DNA of 64,000 nucleotides from positions 47,036 through 111,035 of the forward strand of contig DASXKV010000022.1 in the NCBI GenBank assembly GCA_036496605.1, read 5' to 3'. How positions within the stretch are numbered: the first letter of the stretch is position 1; each line of letters starts with the position of its first letter. This document shows positions 61,401-64,000 of the stretch, piece after piece. The position numbers and the translations under genes are program-made. This DNA comes from Gemmatimonadaceae bacterium (GTDB taxonomy: Bacteria; Gemmatimonadota; Gemmatimonadetes; Gemmatimonadales; Gemmatimonadaceae). The notes beneath the pieces are model-generated. The model had not been told where the DNA came from. It searched no databases and was given only the letters and a program-made list of their open reading frames with translations.

Positions 61401-61716
61401 CGAGATCGAAGTCCTGAACGAGCTCACTGCCGCTGAGCGTAACGCGCGCCGTCTTCGGCTTGTAGCCAACTCGGCGGGCGGAGAGCGTCACCGTTTGTCC
61501 CGCGACTCTCGCGGCGGGAACGCGCAGCGAATAGCTGCCGTCGTCTCGGGTCACGGCGCCGAGGCCGAGCTCCGCGAGGGACACGGTCACGTTCCCGAGC
61601 GTGGCGCCATGTTCCGCGGTGACGTGCCCCGTGATGGTCAGCGGCGCTTGCGCGGCGGCCATCGCGGGGAGCAGCGCGACCGCAACCGAGCCAAGTAGTC
61701 GTCGCAACGATGTCAT
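58411..61716 (-). CDS. SusC/RagA-like TonB-dependent outer-membrane transporter
   Basis: 1101 residues from ATG 61716 (MTSLRRLLGSVAVALLPAMA); the frame extends 11 codons upstream. Signal peptide; N-terminal carboxypeptidase-regulatory-like domain (GHVTAEHGATLGNVTVSLAE); TonB box/plug region (LGEVVITGAG, ALAGKAPNVQVAQSSGDPG); plug motif QIRGLRTINGSSQPLFIIDG and VPMN; then a long 22-stranded barrel, ending in the terminal-strand residues RSFVFTVGLNR. It imports SusD-bound substrate with TonB/ExbBD energy. Three CGTTAGGC/GCCTAACG words fall in the gene's interior (59197, 60214, 61239) and one near its 3' end (58582). Confidence 0.93.
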   Translation of the reverse strand: MTSLRRLLGSVAVALLPAMAAAQAPLTITGHVTAEHGATLGNVTVSLAELGLGAVTRDDGSYSLRVPAARVAGQTVTLSARRVGYKPKTARVTLSGSELVQDFDLDANPLQLGEVVITGAGTSTEVEKLGNVRNSVSPDLIIKSNESNVVQALAGKAPNVQVAQSSGDPGAGSAIQIRGLRTINGSSQPLFIIDGVPMNNTSFSTTNFNPIDVAGVNLPGQVNGGELEGTSTPNSLISLNPDDIENVEILKGASAAAIYGSRAANGVILITTKRGHSGATKYSFRSSASADQVTKKWPLQRQYGQGLFGTSQLVTRSWGAPLTGVPTFDHASEAFDTGHILDDVVSVSGGTDRTTFYLSGDYNHNEGVFVGPNSYFNRATFRLNASHRLTDGLTVGGNFSYADTRGNFTQRGNNTNGLLLGLFRTPPEFNNKPFLDPVTGFHRSYMVPDANLSTAGEDRIFSNPFFTLYQEVNDDQANRSLGDFNAAYVATDWLKFDYTLGADVTNDARLEGCPIDCTGAALGGRITEGRLIDYQIDHNLTGTASWHLSPRLAGTFTVGQNLNSRNFRTFSDVGRGLVAPQPFSILNTLARDPASDYQYEIHNESYFGQETFDLFEQLYLTAALRKDGSTTFGSSNQRSWFPKASAAWTFTQLRSVPFLSFGKARFSYGEAGQEPQPYLTSQTFSGTALTGTISQGTGLTPTQSGNGGLVPTVTKPASSLKPERTREFEGGFDIGFWGEKADLSATWYRAQTSDVILITPTPPSTGFSSEAKNAGVFRNSGTELSLNLRPITRPTYSWDVGMGWARNSSLAVSIAGAEFLPIDNFSGHTENVAMVGQPLGVMRGLGWIRCGLSNYADYPNLNLAQACAGAPKGALYIDDGTHCPNTEPDMPCADTRDRVIGDPNPQWTGNLHSSFRYKKLELSGLLDIKHGGDVINGTRGALLSYGTDIETANRATCAGPHNSDCTGNLHAFGEANFYPGAVVGPGANVKIPIGENWYRTSGLAACPFTNMDEPCVENGGYVKLRELSVAYTFDGPWVARSLGLTSLDVRVSGRNLKTWTKYKGLDPETNLGGATARSFGGIDYFNLPLTRSFVFTVGLNR

Positions 61717-62250
61717 GCGTCGTCCTCCGAGTGCGTACGTGGTGAGCAAACGCGAAACCGGCGGTCCCAGCCACCGGCGAACGCGCGGCGAAGCTACAGA
61801 CGGGAGATGGCTCGGCTAGTCGAAAGTGACGAATGGCGAGAGGCCGGTGGTGAACGGACCGAACGACGTGCCTGGTTCAGCGTGGTTCACGAATGCGAAA
61901 CCATTCATGACAACGTCACTTGAGCCATTTCGGTCACTCCGCATAACGAGTGACGAAGGGCCGAGCTGGCGTCGTGAGGCTGCAAGCGCCAGCCGTGCTT
62001 CGCGAGATGGCTGGGAAACGCGGTGAGAAACCGGCCGATCTCGTCCGCGACCCACGCCAAACGAGTGGTGAGGCGAGCGCCATCGACACGAAGGGGTCGG
62101 CTCTCAAAATTCGGCGCAGCCTGCGTTCAGGCCGTTTCAGCGCTTCGCGGCGAACGATTGTCGGGGACACGACGGTACGCTTCGCCCCGCCACGTCGCGG
62201 TCCATCACAAGTCGCTGTAGTGAATTGCCAGTGAAGCGTCAGTCTATGGG
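61717..62250. other. Gene-free spacer between SusC and beta-propeller genes
   Basis: About 535 bp separating divergent genes. Open frames here (for example minus 61816-62055, ending in GTSFGPFTTGLSPFVTFD) lack family resemblance or context and are not called. Promoters of both flanking genes should lie here, but no clear motif was identified. Confidence 0.5.
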
Positions 62251-63573
62251 ATGATTCCTCGATCGCTGCGCGCGACGGTCGGCGCGGCGCTGGTCGGTGC
62301 TGCCGCAGCCGTTCTGCCGGCGCAATCGGTCACCGGTATTCCGGCGGTCGATTCGGCGAGTGTGGCGCGCACTGCCTGGCAGCACGCCGTGTTGGCGGTG
62401 AACGCAAAGGACACCGCCGCGGCGCGTCGTGAGGTGAACCGCGCGGCGACGGCGTGGCCCGTGCAACCGGCGTACGTCTGGGCACGAGCCGTGATCGCGC
62501 AGCTCGCGGGGGATACCTCGAGCGTGCGCGACGCGCTTGCCGCCTATGCCGATCTCGGGCTCGGCAAAGATCTGCGCGCCGATTCGCGCTTTGCGGGCTA
62601 CGCGTCCCGCGCCGACTTCGCTGGCGTCGTCGCGCGGCACGACAGCAATCGCGCACCACTCGCGCGGAGCCGCGTCGTCGCGACGCTCGCCGATTCGACC
62701 TTCTGGCCCGAAGGGATGGATTACGATCCAGGTACTCGGCGCTATTACATCGCCAGCGTTAGGCACCGGACGATCGCGGAGGTGAGTGACGGCGGCGTCA
62801 TGCGCGAGCTCTGGCCCCGTGAGCAACCGAGCTTCGGCGCCGTCCTCGGCGTTCGCGTAGATGCCAGGCGCCACGTGCTCTGGGCGACGCTCGCGGGCAT
62901 TCCGCAGATGCAGGGTTTTCGGCGCGGCGACTCGAGCATTGCCGCGCTGGTACGCGTCCGGATCGCGGACGGCAGGATCGAGAGGCGTTGGAATTTGCCG
63001 CCGGCACCGCTCGGGCATGTACTCGGCGACCTCGCGATTGGGCCGTTAGGCGACGTGTTCGTGACGGACTCGAACGACCCGGTGCTCTATCGCCTCAGGC
63101 CTGGGGCGGACTCGCTCGAGAGGATCGCGAGTCCCCTGTTTCATTCGCTGCAGGGTATCGCGCCGCTGCCTAACGGTACTCTGCTTTACGTAGCGGACTA
63201 CTCACACGGTTTGTTACGCGTCGATCTCGAGACGGGCCAGATCACGCGTCTGGACGACGCGCCTGGCTCGACGTCCGTCGGGTGCGACGGCATCGCGTGG
63301 GATGGCAAAGCGATCATCGCGGTACAGAACGGCGTCGTGCCGGCGCGCGTGATGCGCTTTGTCGTGGATGACGCACATCGTCGCATTGCGCGCGCCGAGG
63401 TGCTCGATCGGAATGTCGCGATCGCGGACGAGCCGACGATCGGGGCGATTGTCGGCAAGGAGTTCGTCTATGTCGCGAACAGCCAATGGGAGAAGTACAC
63501 GGAGGAGGGAGTACGGCTGCCGGAACGAGCACTCACGAGTCCAGTATTGCTCGCGGTGCCGTTAAGCCCTTAG
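62251..63573 (+). CDS. Exported SMP-30/gluconolactonase-like beta-propeller protein
   Basis: 440 residues. Signal peptide (TVGAALVGAAAAVLPAQS). An N-terminal helical region (residues 30-130, TPR-like) precedes a six-bladed propeller: FWPEGMDYDPGTRRYYIASV, FGAVLGVRVDARRHVLWATL, LGDLAIGPLGDVFVTDSNDP, LQGIAPLPNGTLLYVADYSH, GLLRVDLETG, SVGCDGIAWDGKAIIAVQNG. These resemble SMP-30/strictosidine-synthase/gluconolactonase propellers with N/D calcium-site positions (VTDSNDP, VADYSHG, CDGIAW). Periplasmic, probable lactonase or sugar-acid-binding protein; reaction not certain. Confidence 0.8.
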   Translation: MIPRSLRATVGAALVGAAAAVLPAQSVTGIPAVDSASVARTAWQHAVLAVNAKDTAAARREVNRAATAWPVQPAYVWARAVIAQLAGDTSSVRDALAAYADLGLGKDLRADSRFAGYASRADFAGVVARHDSNRAPLARSRVVATLADSTFWPEGMDYDPGTRRYYIASVRHRTIAEVSDGGVMRELWPREQPSFGAVLGVRVDARRHVLWATLAGIPQMQGFRRGDSSIAALVRVRIADGRIERRWNLPPAPLGHVLGDLAIGPLGDVFVTDSNDPVLYRLRPGADSLERIASPLFHSLQGIAPLPNGTLLYVADYSHGLLRVDLETGQITRLDDAPGSTSVGCDGIAWDGKAIIAVQNGVVPARVMRFVVDDAHRRIARAEVLDRNVAIADEPTIGAIVGKEFVYVANSQWEKYTEEGVRLPERALTSPVLLAVPLSP

Positions 63574-64000
63574 GGCCTGCTCAGTGTGCCAGTACAAAAG
63601 TAAGGGTTCATGACAGAATTCCGGGAAGGGTTGAGGTCAGCAGGGTCGCTGAAACCACTGACACGGCCCGGAAACCGCTGACGGGCTCCGTGTGCAGCGA
63701 CAGCTCCGCAACCCGTGATATTTGAATTTGTGAATGCGTCGGGAGGTGTCACTGACCGTCGAAAACTTCCCGAGGCCATCAAAACAAGACCATCTGCTAC
63801 TTGGTGCATGGAGCCGTCGCAGCTGAGGAGCGAGTCAGAGGTCCCAGCGCCTTGTCAGCGGTTCTATGAGAGCGATTGTCAAGGGCGGACTTCGTCCGTG
63901 CGGATTGCGTGGGCGTTTTTTCCCGTGCAATCAGCCCTGATGGTTGCTTGGCGGACGAGATCGTCCGCTGCGATTGAGCTCGCAGTGCACTCTTCTTCTG
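63574..64000. other. Right-hand flank without recognised gene
   Basis: About 430 bp, with composition less GC-rich than most of the window. The palindrome GCGGACGA-GA-TCGTCCGC occupies 63951-63968, and a shorter CGGAC-TTC-GTCCG lies at 63886-63898. A 79-codon minus frame (63570-63809) has no family resemblance and is not called. Confidence 0.5.

Larger units (their letters stand above)
2037..63175. repeat. Dispersed 8-bp word GCCTAACG/CGTTAGGC, about one per kb
   Basis: About 36 hits as (G)CCTAACG and about 20 as CGTTAGG(C) on the plus strand were counted by eye (first 2037-2044, last 63168-63175). Composition predicts only about 2-3. Most lie inside reading frames in various phases: Ala-Leu-Gly with a rare TTA codon, Pro-Asn-Val/Gly, Val-Arg-His. 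Two supply stop codons (31056-31063, 45490-45497). A fuller consensus looks like CGCCTAACG. Near-variants occur at 13218, 22919 and 48664. Confidence 0.8.

Noticed and set aside
60625..61698. 357-codon plus-strand frame opposite susC
   Set aside because: Antisense shadow; Arg-rich without a start context.
61816..62055. 79-codon minus-strand frame upstream of susC
   Set aside because: No family resemblance, no ribosome-binding site and no neighbour to support it.

Overview
The window is about 64 kb of GC-rich bacterial chromosome with gene order typical of a free-living, diderm soil or sediment bacterium. A PadR regulator next to an ADOP/MacB-like permease, SusC/SusD outer-membrane import genes, many lipoproteins, a D15-type outer-membrane protein, a large DUF2339/DUF3999 pair and a cyanophycin locus together suggest a Gemmatimonadota (or neighbouring Acidobacteriota-like) genome. 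This assignment is inference: no rRNA gene is present and no tRNA or phage/IS gene was recognised.

Layout. 1-4.6 kb: the 3' part of an M16 peptidase, then a convergent fused MFS/spermidine-synthase-like protein. 4.6-11.9 kb: heptamer arrays, two candidate operators, and a tetR-tolC-adaptor-RND efflux operon. 12-18.5 kb: a D-amino-acid transaminase with a DedA protein, an aromatic-amino-acid-decarboxylase-like enzyme, and an ABC-2 exporter coupled to an M20 peptidase. 18.6-25.3 kb: a decayed hydrolase gene, a D15-like outer-membrane protein, and a PadR/ADOP-permease pair. 25.4-31.7 kb: small membrane proteins and oxidoreductases, including a 50-residue protein that overlaps its convergent neighbour. 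31.7-34.4 kb: a long structured leader before an ATP-grasp ligase coupled to a flavin monooxygenase. 34.5-38.3 kb: a type IV pilin with a possible sigma-54 promoter, a DUF4142 protein opposite a Cys-rich HTH regulator, an RMD1-like protein and a P-loop kinase. 38.3-49.2 kb (all minus strand): cyanophycin synthetase, a shortened and catalytically degenerate cyanophycin-synthetase-like protein, cyanophycinase, a small protein, and the DUF2339/DUF3999 pair. 49.4-56.4 kb: a diguanylate cyclase and several exported proteins, including a subtilase and a DinB-like protein. 56.4-61.7 kb: a 42-bp tandem repeat and a SusC-SusD-lipoprotein operon. 62.2-63.6 kb: an exported beta-propeller protein.

Two things stand out. 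First, an 8-bp word, GCCTAACG/CGTTAGGC, occurs about once per kb (some 56 manual hits against about 2-3 expected from base composition), mostly inside genes. Its density resembles DNA-uptake or Chi-type signals. Second, the cyanophycin operon encodes an extra 354-residue subunit that keeps the CphA N-domain with its HxxEH motif and a Mur-like core with a destroyed P-loop, but lacks the ATP-grasp module and the C-terminal domain. This could be a separate primer-making or polymer-binding partner of CphA. A third recurring pattern is intergenic arrays of 7-bp repeats arranged as opposing complementary arms around gene ends.
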